Shown in pieces: positions 1-5,095 of a stretch of 5,095 nucleotides of DNA. The DNA comes from Lachnospiraceae bacterium. GTDB lineage: Bacteria; Bacillota; Clostridia; Lachnospirales; Lachnospiraceae. A program made the position numbers and the translations under genes. Where the stretch lies: assembly GCA_020860745.1 (NCBI GenBank), contig JAJBTR010000325.1, positions 1 through 5,095 of the forward strand, given 5' to 3'. The notes under the pieces are model-generated. The model made no database searches, was not told where the DNA came from, and saw nothing but the letters and a program-made list of their open reading frames with translations. How positions within the stretch are numbered: position 1 is the stretch's first letter; every line of letters begins with the position of its first letter.

Positions 1-369
1 CTTCTGAAACAATGGAATAAAGTCATAAATGATTGTATGAAAACAGTCTCTGGCCATACTTCCGTCATAATCATGCGAAAGTTCGTTTCTCATATTCAGC
101 ATCATCATCCAGGCATCATCCGCGATAAGGTCAACCGAATACGCCGTCCGCAGCGTTTCCCTCGGAGATCCTGTTGCAAACGTCTGTATTTTGTGATACT
201 TCACTATAATATCCTTCATTACCTTCCACGCAATATCAAAAGTCAGATTAAACTTCTGTACCGTACCGCTCAGGACAAAATCATCTTCGGGATCTCTCAT
301 CGGCGCCTTTTCCAATGTAGCCAGGCTGCTGCAAAAACTATTGTAACGATTAGTAAATTTCGCGTCCAT
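1..369 (-). CDS. HEPN-domain protein, HI0074/HepT-like partner of the nucleotidyltransferase (3' end outside window)
   Basis: This is an alpha-helical HEPN protein of the 'nucleotidyltransferase substrate binding' (HI0074) family. In studied MNT/HEPN pairs the HEPN protein is an RNase toxin and the MNT protein silences it by adenylylating a tyrosine. 123 codons are visible and the frame is still open at base 1; family members are usually around 130-140 residues, so little is missing. Family hallmarks seen: a QKFNLTFDIAWK segment (about 38-49), GSPRETLR (67-74), and the catalytic-type motif R94-N-E-L-S-H99-D-Y101. The last fits RX4HXY and includes the tyrosine modified in characterised pairs. 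The ATG at 369 lies inside the end of the upstream gene (20-base overlap). An AAGGAGG sits at 382-388, about 12 bases before this ATG, which is slightly long; the overlap suggests translational coupling. Family assignment is confident; toxin activity is inferred. Confidence 0.88.
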   Translation of the reverse strand, partial: MDAKFTNRYNSFCSSLATLEKAPMRDPEDDFVLSGTVQKFNLTFDIAWKVMKDIIVKYHKIQTFATGSPRETLRTAYSVDLIADDAWMMMLNMRNELSHDYDGSMARDCFHTIIYDFIPLFQK

Positions 370-631
370 ACCGATCCATATCCTCCTTCAGATAACTGTT
401 TCTGCACTTGTCATACTCAAAAACATCAATTTTTTTCAGTGTGGGAATCCTGTCTATCTCATCCCGCAGCCGGTCAATCTGGCACCCGCCTTTTATGATA
501 ATATCAATGTCGCTGGTAGTTGTTGCAGTGCCCGTGGCATAGGATCCAAACAAATACAAATGCTCTACCTGATATTTCCGGCACAGCATTTGTATCTGAT
601 CCAGGATTTCCTCTATTTCCATATTCGCCAT
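350..631 (-). CDS. Minimal nucleotidyltransferase (MNT), MntA/HI0073-like antitoxin candidate
   Basis: This is a 93-residue minimal nucleotidyltransferase of the pol-beta/KNTase superfamily. The NTP- and metal-binding signature is complete: G29-S30, ten residues, then D41-I-D43, followed by a third acidic position in KKIDVF (D69). In characterised MNT/HEPN systems this protein transfers AMP to the HEPN partner, which fits the intact RX4HXY tyrosine in the next gene. I place the start at the ATG at 631 because AAGGAG at 639-644 lies 7 bases upstream of it. A longer frame with a TTG start at 649 exists, but the Shine-Dalgarno falls inside it, so it is unlikely. The stop overlaps the start of the HEPN gene. 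The pair is transcribed in the same direction as the redox operon upstream but is separated from it by a terminator, so it is probably an independent cassette. Confidence 0.9.
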   Translation of the reverse strand: MANMEIEEILDQIQMLCRKYQVEHLYLFGSYATGTATTTSDIDIIIKGGCQIDRLRDEIDRIPTLKKIDVFEYDKCRNSYLKEDMDRYGREIY

Positions 632-722
632 AATCTCTCTCCTTTTCAAAAATATAGCACAGGTTTACACGAAAAGGAATCTTTTTACATAATTTTATAC
701 GGTGAAAAAGTTTTACAGCTAC

Positions 723-748
723 GAAAAGAGACGCCCGAAGACGTCTCT
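723..748 (-). terminator. Intrinsic terminator with UUCG tetraloop
   Basis: Read on the minus strand, AGAGACGTC-TTCG-GGCGTCTCT forms a 9-bp stem (one U-G pair) closed by the stable C(UUCG)G tetraloop, with TTTT at the 3' side. It lies 53 bases beyond the stop codon of the FAD oxidoreductase at 802 and reads in that direction. It therefore most likely ends the redox operon and isolates it from the MNT/HEPN genes. The plus-strand reading has no U tract, so it is probably one-directional. Confidence 0.82.
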
Positions 749-758
749 CTGAAAAAGG

Positions 759-767
759 ATTATAACA
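759..767 (-). promoter_or_regulatory. Possible extended -10 element (TGTTATAAT)
   Basis: The minus strand carries a perfect extended -10 (TGnTATAAT) between the FAD gene stop and the terminator hairpin. No convincing -35 is seen 17 bases upstream. A transcript starting here would begin almost at the hairpin (about 752) and run to the MNT gene, with a leader of about 120 bases. It may be fortuitous. I see no better promoter for the MNT/HEPN pair in 632-720; TGCTATATT at 651-659 would leave almost no leader before the ribosome site. Confidence 0.3.
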
Positions 768-801
768 CGCAAAATCCAAAAAATATATAATTATCCCTCA
801 G

Positions 802-2493
802 TTAACAAAACCGCGGCGGCTGCACCTGATACTCTTCGATCGGCACATCCTCTGTGGAGAACTTCATCTCACCATTATCGTTCTCACACACGATCCACTT
901 CAGCCAGTTTTCATTATCCATCTGCGGATAATCCTCGCGGAGGAACCAGCCTCTGGACTCTTTCCGCATGGAGGCGCCCTTAAACTGCATCTCCGCGGAG
1001 AGCACCATAGCCTCCGCCTCGTGACAGGAAAGGAGACCGTGGAAATCATCTGCTTTCAGCTGATCTACCAGAGGCTTCACTTTCTCAAGCTTCCGCAGGC
1101 AGACATCCAGTCGATGCTGGCTCATATACACGGAATTCTCCATCGGGCAGATAATATCCTGAATCTTGTCGATCACTTCCTTCGCGGTCACGCCTTCCTC
1201 GCGGAAAAGCGGCGCGTAAGCGGCTTCTTTTAATTCTTCTGTCTTGTTCTCATCAATGGGTTGCTGTGCATTCGCCGCAGCGTATTTTGCCGCCGACTGC
1301 CCGCTGATCACACCGGCAAAAACAGCATTTAAGATACCCGATCCTCTGTTTCGTCCCGGAGGTGCCGGAACTGCGCCGGGTGCGCAGGAACCGTCATAGC
1401 AGACGTCGCCTGCCGCAAACATACCGGCAATCGTAGTCTCCATCTCCTCGTCGACCTTCACCGGAGACTGCTCGCCTACGAATCCGGGGATAACTTCCCA
1501 CTTGTCGTCGCCTTCCACACCGTCCACGGAAGCGCCCTTTTCAAAATCAATCTTCCAGAAAGGCAGACCGTAGGGACGATCCCAGATGTAGAACATCATG
1601 GTATCATTTTTTGTCGTCTCACTCTCCATCGGATGAAGATACACCGGACCTCTGCCGGAAGCCATCTGGTTATACCACTCCGCAATTGCTGTGGAGCTGA
1701 TGTCCGCCTCCGGGAAACGCCGAAAATTTTTCGTAATATTTTCGCCGTAAGCGTCATACATCACCTGCTCGCCAAATACGCACTCGCGATTACTTCTGAC
1801 ACGGTAAAGCTGGGCAAAGTTTCCAAACTCCGGATTCCGCATCTGCGCTCCGGCACGGTAAGCCGCCGCGATACCGTCGCCGCGCCCGTTGCTCCACATG
1901 GGAGCTACGCGGTAATTCTGGCTGCCGGTGCAAAGAATCACTGATTTTCCCTCAAACACATAAAAGGTTCCGTCAATAATGCTGTAGCCCACGGCTCCTG
2001 CAATCTTTCCGTCCGCCGTCAATAAATCGGAAACGGTAGTCTTGTCCATAAAGCGGACGCCCAGCTTTGTCGCGGTCTTCCTCATTTTCAATGTAATATC
2101 CAAATCCACACCAACCATATAAGTCAGCGGACCGGTAGGAATTCTCTTTTTCGGGATATTCACGCCCCAACCTTCCATCTTATCCAGAAGCTCATTGTTC
2201 ATCGCCACATATTTCTTTAACAGATTCTGGTTCGCCAGATATCCGCCCACAGAATTCGCATGGTACTCGTTAAAAATCTCCGGCGTAACCTTCTCCAGAT
2301 TAAAATACTGGAGTACGCCGCCGCCCTTGTTTGCCTTTCCGGAATAACCGGAAGTCTGTTTTTCCACAATCAGGACATCCACATCCGGATTTTCCTCCTT
2401 TGCAGAAACCGCCGCGGTCAGACCGGCAATCCCGCCGCCGATGATCAAAATGTCGGCGGATACTCTTTCCTGTTTCACGTCACTTATCTTCAT
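802..2493 (-). CDS. FAD-dependent oxidoreductase, fumarate reductase/APS reductase alpha-type flavoprotein
   Basis: A 563-residue cytoplasmic flavoprotein with no signal peptide or membrane segment. The N-terminal dinucleotide-binding fold shows G19-G-G-I-A-G24 and the ribose-binding acid E44 (VLIVEK). A second FAD-contact region at about 356-393 carries GMFAAGDV followed by a glycine-rich loop and GSGILNAVFAG. The C-terminal helical domain has the succinate dehydrogenase/AprA-like ESRG...REDYP signature (about 512-523). The family passes electrons between FAD and an iron-sulfur subunit. The ferredoxin gene directly upstream (83-base gap) is the obvious partner, as in AprBA-type pairs. The substrate is not evident from sequence. 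I choose the ATG at 2493 because GGAGG at 2499-2503 lies 5 bases before it; the frame extends to an ATG at 2553 that has no ribosome site. It is the last gene of the operon, followed by the terminator at 723-748. Calling it a true APS reductase or fumarate reductase is not justified. Confidence 0.87.
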   Translation of the reverse strand: MKISDVKQERVSADILIIGGGIAGLTAAVSAKEENPDVDVLIVEKQTSGYSGKANKGGGVLQYFNLEKVTPEIFNEYHANSVGGYLANQNLLKKYVAMNNELLDKMEGWGVNIPKKRIPTGPLTYMVGVDLDITLKMRKTATKLGVRFMDKTTVSDLLTADGKIAGAVGYSIIDGTFYVFEGKSVILCTGSQNYRVAPMWSNGRGDGIAAAYRAGAQMRNPEFGNFAQLYRVRSNRECVFGEQVMYDAYGENITKNFRRFPEADISSTAIAEWYNQMASGRGPVYLHPMESETTKNDTMMFYIWDRPYGLPFWKIDFEKGASVDGVEGDDKWEVIPGFVGEQSPVKVDEEMETTIAGMFAAGDVCYDGSCAPGAVPAPPGRNRGSGILNAVFAGVISGQSAAKYAAANAQQPIDENKTEELKEAAYAPLFREEGVTAKEVIDKIQDIICPMENSVYMSQHRLDVCLRKLEKVKPLVDQLKADDFHGLLSCHEAEAMVLSAEMQFKGASMRKESRGWFLREDYPQMDNENWLKWIVCENDNGEMKFSTEDVPIEEYQVQPPRFC

Positions 2494-2576
2494 AAATTCC
2501 TCCATTCTGCCCTGACAATCTGCTATCTCTCCTTTCCCGCTCATTACGCTCATGCAGGAAATTCGCAGGCTGCCTG

Positions 2577-2831
2577 TCAGTCCTTCTTCGCGTAGCGGTC
2601 AAAGCTCTGGCGGAAACTCTGGCTGGAGAAATCCGGAATGACTTTGATCGCGCCCTTCGCACATTTTACTTCACAGCAGTTACAATGCTCACAGTCTTCC
2701 ACATATTTAAAAATCGGCTGCTTCTTCTCTGCGTCCCAACGGATGACGTCCACAAAACAGGCTTTATAGCAGATCTGACATCCCACGCATTTGCTCTCAT
2801 CAAATTCGATTTTATGATTTGTATAGATCAT
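2577..2831 (-). CDS. Dicluster [4Fe-4S] ferredoxin-like electron-transfer subunit
   Basis: An 84-residue protein with two complete CxxCxxCxxxC motifs: C15, C18, C21, C25 and C47, C50, C53, C57. They predict two [4Fe-4S] clusters. C52 is an extra cysteine next to a ligand, and neither motif is followed by the proline common in bacterial ferredoxins (CF and CA instead). There is a short basic/acidic C-terminal tail and no signal peptide. It lies between the hydrolase-family gene (14-base gap, whose stop overlaps this gene's AGGAGG at 2842-2847) and the FAD subunit gene. It is therefore best read as the small electron-transfer partner of that flavoprotein, similar in arrangement to AprB with AprA. 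The Shine-Dalgarno to ATG distance is about 10 bases. The physiological electron donor or acceptor is unknown. Confidence 0.9.
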   Translation of the reverse strand: MIYTNHKIEFDESKCVGCQICYKACFVDVIRWDAEKKQPIFKYVEDCEHCNCCEVKCAKGAIKVIPDFSSQSFRQSFDRYAKKD

Positions 2832-2845
2832 CTCTGAACCCCCTC

Positions 2846-3671
2846 CTATAACCAGTTGTCTTTTTCTTCCACATAGAGCGAAGGAAGGATAGCCGCAAGG
2901 TTATGAAATTCTTTTACATTATGTAACGCCAGAGACATGGCCGCCATATCCGGGTAGCGCATCCCATCGGGCAATATCTTGACATCCTTTCCGTTCTCAT
3001 AATTCCATCCCATCCAGAAGCGGGAGCGCAGCTCAATGCCGCCCTCGATCTTACGAACAAAATGCGTCATAAATGTCGGAGGAACGGCAAACGGCGGCTG
3101 TCCCTTTCCGTAGCCTTTCCCGCAAACCAGCGTGGCACAGGCGTCGGTGCCGAGATATTTCGCGTCAAATCCGCAGTCGCCCGGATATTTAAAGTTAATG
3201 ACAATGCGATCCGGTCCCATACCGGTGTCCTCCAGAATCTCATGGGTAGTATCCCACAACTTCTCCTGATAAGTCAGATCCGGATCCAGCGCATGCGTCC
3301 GGTTCTGGCTCACAGCCTCATAGTGATCCTCCGGATTCCAGATCTTGTATCGCAGATTATCCAATCCATGCCATGCAAAAAAACCAGTCGAACATCTCCG
3401 GCGTCACTCCCGGCATCTTTGTAAGATTGGCCAGATAACCGGTGCCGTCCGGCAAAATCGCCCAACCGATCTCCCCTTCCAGATACCCCGGCTCAAACAA
3501 CCGGTTTCTGTCCTTAAACTGCAGAACTTTGTCCGGTGTCAGCGGGCCTCCCAACATTGCCGCGTAACTCTCCTGCGGTGCCGGAGCCATATTCTGCTCA
3601 AAGTATTTGTAATAACTTCTCTGCTTTTCCTCCTCCGTGACCGGCACACGCTTTTTCGGTGTGTTTTCCAT
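2846..3671 (-). pseudogene. DAPG hydrolase/phloretin hydrolase-family protein, single-base frameshift
   Basis: Two overlapping frames (start 3671 to stop 3357; 3376 to stop 2846) are halves of one protein. The first ends PGVTPEMFDWFF and then goes out of frame. The second resumes as AWHGLDNLRYKIWNPEDHY, the natural continuation in the PhlG/phloretin hydrolase (DAPG hydrolase) family. The shift lies in a run of seven T (coding strand, 3377-3383); six would restore one 274-residue protein, close to the roughly 290-residue family size. These zinc-dependent Bet v1-fold enzymes cleave the C-C bond between an acyl group and a phloroglucinol ring. Candidate zinc ligands in the restored protein are H116, E147 and the pair H250/E254 (HNVKE); their spacing resembles what I recall for PhlG, unverified. 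The ATG at 3671 has AAAGGAGG just upstream. It is the first gene of the operon. As it stands the product is a 104-residue truncation. It may be a real null allele, a phase-variable tract or a sequencing error. Confidence 0.8.
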
Positions 3672-3702
3672 AGAAACCTCCTTTACATTTTGCGTTTGGC
3701 TG

Positions 3703-3726
3703 CGGTATGCCGGAATACGCATACCG
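3703..3726. repeat. Inverted repeat in the operon leader (CGGTATGC / GCATACCG)
   Basis: Perfect 8-bp arms separated by 8 bases, just downstream of the predicted minus-strand transcription start. It could be an operator bound by a dimeric regulator, or a hairpin near the 5' end of the mRNA. A second imperfect symmetry (GGAATACG with CGTATTTCC) overlaps its right side. Confidence 0.5.
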
Positions 3727-3742
3727 TATTTCCTTGTATCTC

Positions 3743-3771
3743 AGTATGGAAATTGTAACTGGACAAGTCAA
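3743..3771 (-). promoter_or_regulatory. Sigma-70-type promoter of the hydrolase-ferredoxin-FAD operon
   Basis: The minus strand has TTGACT (3766-3771, 5/6 to the -35 consensus), a 17-base spacer and CATACT (3743-3748, 4/6 to the -10 consensus). The predicted start is near 3736, giving a leader of about 65 bases before the ATG at 3671. It is the best promoter-like match I see in the divergent intergenic region. Confidence 0.55.
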
Positions 3772-3809
3772 AATATTCATTTCCGGTTTCTACAGTTTCA
3801 GTCAAAATA
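3766..3809. repeat. 10-bp direct repeat AGTCAAAATA, 34 bp apart
   Basis: Identical copies lie at 3766-3775 and 3800-3809. The first contains the minus-strand -35 hexamer. The second also presents TTGACT on the minus strand, but no good -10 follows it at 17 bases. Possibly a regulator half-site or a duplicated promoter element; chance similarity in AT-rich DNA is possible. Confidence 0.35.
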
Positions 3810-3851
3810 ATCTGGCAGGTTTTTGTAGGAATTTACAACATTTTCTTGCCG

Positions 3852-3866
3852 TGTGCAAATCGCACA
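3852..3866. repeat. Short inverted repeat TGTGC-n5-GCACA
   Basis: A 15-base imperfect operator-like dyad with 5-bp arms in the divergent intergenic region, immediately followed by the 8-bp palindrome ACAATTGT at 3865-3872. The arms resemble the TGTGA/TCACA architecture of CRP-type sites but are shorter and GC-richer, so no regulator is assigned. Confidence 0.3.
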
Positions 3867-3877
3867 ATTGTATCCGT

Positions 3878-3895
3878 GTAAAAACATGTTTTTAC
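3878..3895. promoter_or_regulatory. Perfect 18-bp palindrome, candidate operator
   Basis: GTAAAAACATGTTTTTAC is identical to its own reverse complement over 18 bases. It lies 90 bases upstream of the plus-strand FAD gene and about 140 bases upstream of the minus-strand transcription start, between the two divergent units. A gapless palindrome of this length is typical of a site for a dimeric repressor or activator. No regulator gene is present in this window. Confidence 0.55.
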
Positions 3896-3907
3896 TGCAA
3901 AACGCAC

Positions 3908-3937
3908 GCGACATGGATACCATTCGGTCGTTAGAAT
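3908..3937 (+). promoter_or_regulatory. Weak candidate promoter for the plus-strand FAD gene
   Basis: GCGACA (3908-3913, 4/6 to -35), an 18-base spacer and TAGAAT (3932-3937, 5/6 to -10) precede the ATG at 3986. TATAAC at 3942-3947 is an alternative -10 without a good -35. Both lie just downstream of the 18-bp palindrome, as expected of an activated or repressed promoter, but neither is strong. Confidence 0.3.
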
Positions 3938-3985
3938 TGTTTATAACACCAATCGACAACCAAAAATAATATGAGGAGGTACCCC

Positions 3986-4682
3986 ATGAAAAAACAAACA
4001 GACATTGTTGTAATGGGAAGCGGCATGGCCGGTATCTGCGCGGCAGATGCAGCTCTTGCCAGAGGGAAAAAAGTGGTTGTATTTGAAAAAAAGCCCTACC
4101 AGGGCGGCGCAGCAGGCAACTGCCCCATCGCGTTTCTCTCTATATAAAAAGGATAAGGCATATCAGGACGCAGCATTCAAGCTTCTGTATGAGTATTCCA
4201 ATTACAACGCAAACCCGGCTGTCATCCGTGCTTATGTCAACAATTCCTGGCGAACCAAAGAATATATTGAGCGTCTGGGTGTGAAAATGATGCAGGTAGC
4301 GGATATTCCGCTGGATGAAATCGGCTCCCCTAAGTATGCGGACGGATTTCCGCCCGCCATCCAATCCCACGGGGATATGTATTTTGCACTGGGACGCGGC
4401 AAAGGCCACGGCGCGGCACTGGTCTGCTTAAACGCTATGCGTGACATCGAAAAACGCGGCGGCGAATATTTGCTGAACACGCCCGTGGTCGATATTCTGA
4501 CCGATGCAAACGGAAAAGTAAACGGTGTTGTTGGCATCAACAATGAAACCGGTGAACATGTGGAAGTAGAATGTGAGGCAGTTGTCATAGCCAGCGGCGG
4601 CATCATGGATGACAGAGACATGATGAAAAAATATACCGGTTTTACCTATACAGACAATACCTGCAAAGACGGCGGAAATGTG
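3986..4682 (+). pseudogene. FAD-dependent oxidoreductase (FAD_binding_2, fumarate reductase-like), frameshifted and truncated
   Basis: Translation starts at the ATG at 3986, 6 bases after AGGAGG (3974-3979). The N-terminus is a clear FAD Rossmann motif, G11-S-G-M-A-G16, with acid E34 (VVVFEK) and a GGAAGN segment. The frame meets TAA at 4145-4147 after 53 residues. Skipping one base there restores KKDKAYQDAAF and a continuous flavoprotein sequence to about 4682. That part includes the GDMYFALGRGKGHG region, the PVVDILTDANGKVNGVVG strand pair and the second FAD motif VVIASGGIMDD. About 232 residues of an expected 480-560 are present; homology stops after KDGGNV, before the usual GDG segment and the catalytic C-terminal half. 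The frame stays open by chance to the window end, antisense to the next gene. It is divergent from the hydrolase operon and possibly co-regulated with it. No active enzyme is expected from this copy. Confidence 0.82.
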
Positions 4683-4783
4683 CATACTCTTGTCCCACTC
4701 TGTCAGGCGATAATACACCGTCAGCAGACGATTCATCAGATACTCGCACGAACAAGGTCTTCCGATCAAAACAACCGTGCCGC
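4683..4783. other. Unassigned ~100-bp segment between two truncated genes
   Basis: This stretch continues neither the FAD gene to its left nor the FMN enzyme to its right. On the minus strand one frame reads a plausible peptide, VVLIGRPCSCEYLMNRLLTV continuing with YYRLTEWDKS, which could be a fragment of a third gene that I do not recognise. The minus-strand bases GATCGGAAGA (4758-4767) equal part of the common Illumina adapter stem, though the flanking bases differ. There are no terminal inverted repeats, no target-site duplication and no RNA gene that I can see. Confidence 0.5.
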
Positions 4784-5095
4784 GAAACCTCTCCCGTCCG
4801 CAAGACCACCGCTGGCCACAACCGGGATATCCAGCAGATCCACAGCCTGCGGCACCAGCACGGTGGTAGCCTCAAAGGTTACGTGTCCGCCGCCTTCCCA
4901 GCCTTTCACGATCATCACATCGCAACCTGCTTTCGCTGCAAGCAGCGCATCGTCAATAAAGGATGCCTTTACCACGATTTTGCATCCCGCCTCATGCCAG
5001 ATATCAAAATACTTTTTGCACAACTCCGGATCCAGACCAGCGATCGTGTCCGCATACATCACCGGCGGTTTTTCGTCCACCACGATTTTTGTCAC
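4766..5095 (-). pseudogene. Nitronate monooxygenase/FabK-like FMN enzyme, internal fragment
   Basis: A TIM-barrel FMN enzyme of the nitronate monooxygenase (2-nitropropane dioxygenase)/enoyl-ACP reductase II family. The visible part enters from beyond base 5095, so the GTG at the very edge is probably not the start, and it covers roughly the middle of the protein. Hallmarks: AGCKIVVKAS, then AGCDVMIVKGWEGGGH with the family's conserved glycine-histidine loop (the histidine is catalytic in relatives), LVPQAVDLLDIPVVASGG, and the phosphate-binding GGLADGRGFAA. Family similarity ends abruptly at about 4784; only R-L-F and a TGA (4766-4768) follow where an alanine-rich helix and the GTRF segment are expected. 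About a third or more of the C-terminus is missing. It converges on the truncated FAD gene. Members oxidise nitronates or reduce enoyl thioesters, and the substrate here cannot be told. Confidence 0.78.

Noticed and set aside
96..120. CATCATC-like short repeats
   Set aside because: They encode the methionine-rich WMMML stretch of the HEPN protein and are too short and irregular to be a repeat array; no CRISPR is present.
632..649. TTG start for the nucleotidyltransferase
   Set aside because: The strong AAGGAG lies inside this extension and is correctly spaced for the ATG at 631.
2494..2553. N-terminal extension of the large FAD protein to an ATG at 2553
   Set aside because: There is no Shine-Dalgarno before it, while GGAGG lies 5 bases before the ATG at 2493, just upstream of the FAD-binding fold.
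1021..3758. Plus-strand frames lying opposite the FAD, ferredoxin and hydrolase genes
   Set aside because: The minus-strand genes carry clear family motifs and ribosome sites; the plus-strand frames have neither.
3707..3934. Plus-strand open frame of 75 codons in the divergent intergenic region
   Set aside because: It has no ribosome site and no recognisable domain, overlaps the minus-strand promoter and the palindromes, and is biased in composition; it looks like chance.
4140..4769. Several minus-strand open frames antisense to the FAD gene
   Set aside because: They are mirror frames of a clear flavoprotein coding sequence on the plus strand and show no domain of their own.
4683..5095. Continuation of the plus-strand FAD gene, whose frame remains open to the window end
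   Set aside because: The residues stop resembling flavoproteins at 4682, and the frame beyond 4784 is the antisense of a well-recognised FMN-enzyme sequence.

Overview
The window looks like a piece of an anaerobic Firmicutes (Clostridia) genome, plausibly gut-associated. This rests on strong AGGAGG-type ribosome sites, intermediate GC, and flavin/iron-sulfur oxidoreductases next to a phloretin/DAPG-hydrolase-type enzyme. No marker gene is present, so the taxonomy is inference.

Layout. (1) Bases 1-631, minus strand: a two-gene MNT/HEPN module. It holds a minimal nucleotidyltransferase (350-631) and the start of its HEPN partner (1-369, running off the window), overlapping by 20 bases. (2) Bases 650-801: a spacer with an intrinsic terminator that has a cUUCGg tetraloop. 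(3) Bases 802-3671, minus strand: a three-gene operon. In transcription order it encodes a DAPG/phloretin-hydrolase-family protein (frameshifted at a 7-base homopolymer), a small 2x[4Fe-4S] ferredoxin and a 563-residue FAD oxidoreductase of the fumarate reductase/APS reductase alpha type. (4) Bases 3672-3985: a divergent intergenic region with a good minus-strand promoter, a perfect 18-bp palindrome, two other inverted repeats and a 10-bp direct repeat. (5) Bases 3986-4682, plus strand: a second FAD oxidoreductase with an early frameshift and no C-terminal half. (6) Bases 4683-4783: about 100 bases that belong to neither neighbour. (7) Bases 4784-5095, minus strand: part of a nitronate monooxygenase/FabK-like FMN enzyme that loses its C-terminal part at the same place.

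How they may work together. The hydrolase family cuts a C-C bond next to an acylated polyphenol ring (DAPG or phloretin). The ferredoxin and large flavoprotein look like an electron-transferring redox pair. The divergent flavoprotein and the FMN enzyme would add further reductase or oxidase steps. The inferred picture is an anaerobic module for breaking down an aromatic or flavonoid-like compound. In this copy two genes are frameshifted and two end abruptly at an unexplained junction, so the locus is either decaying or affected by sequencing or assembly error.
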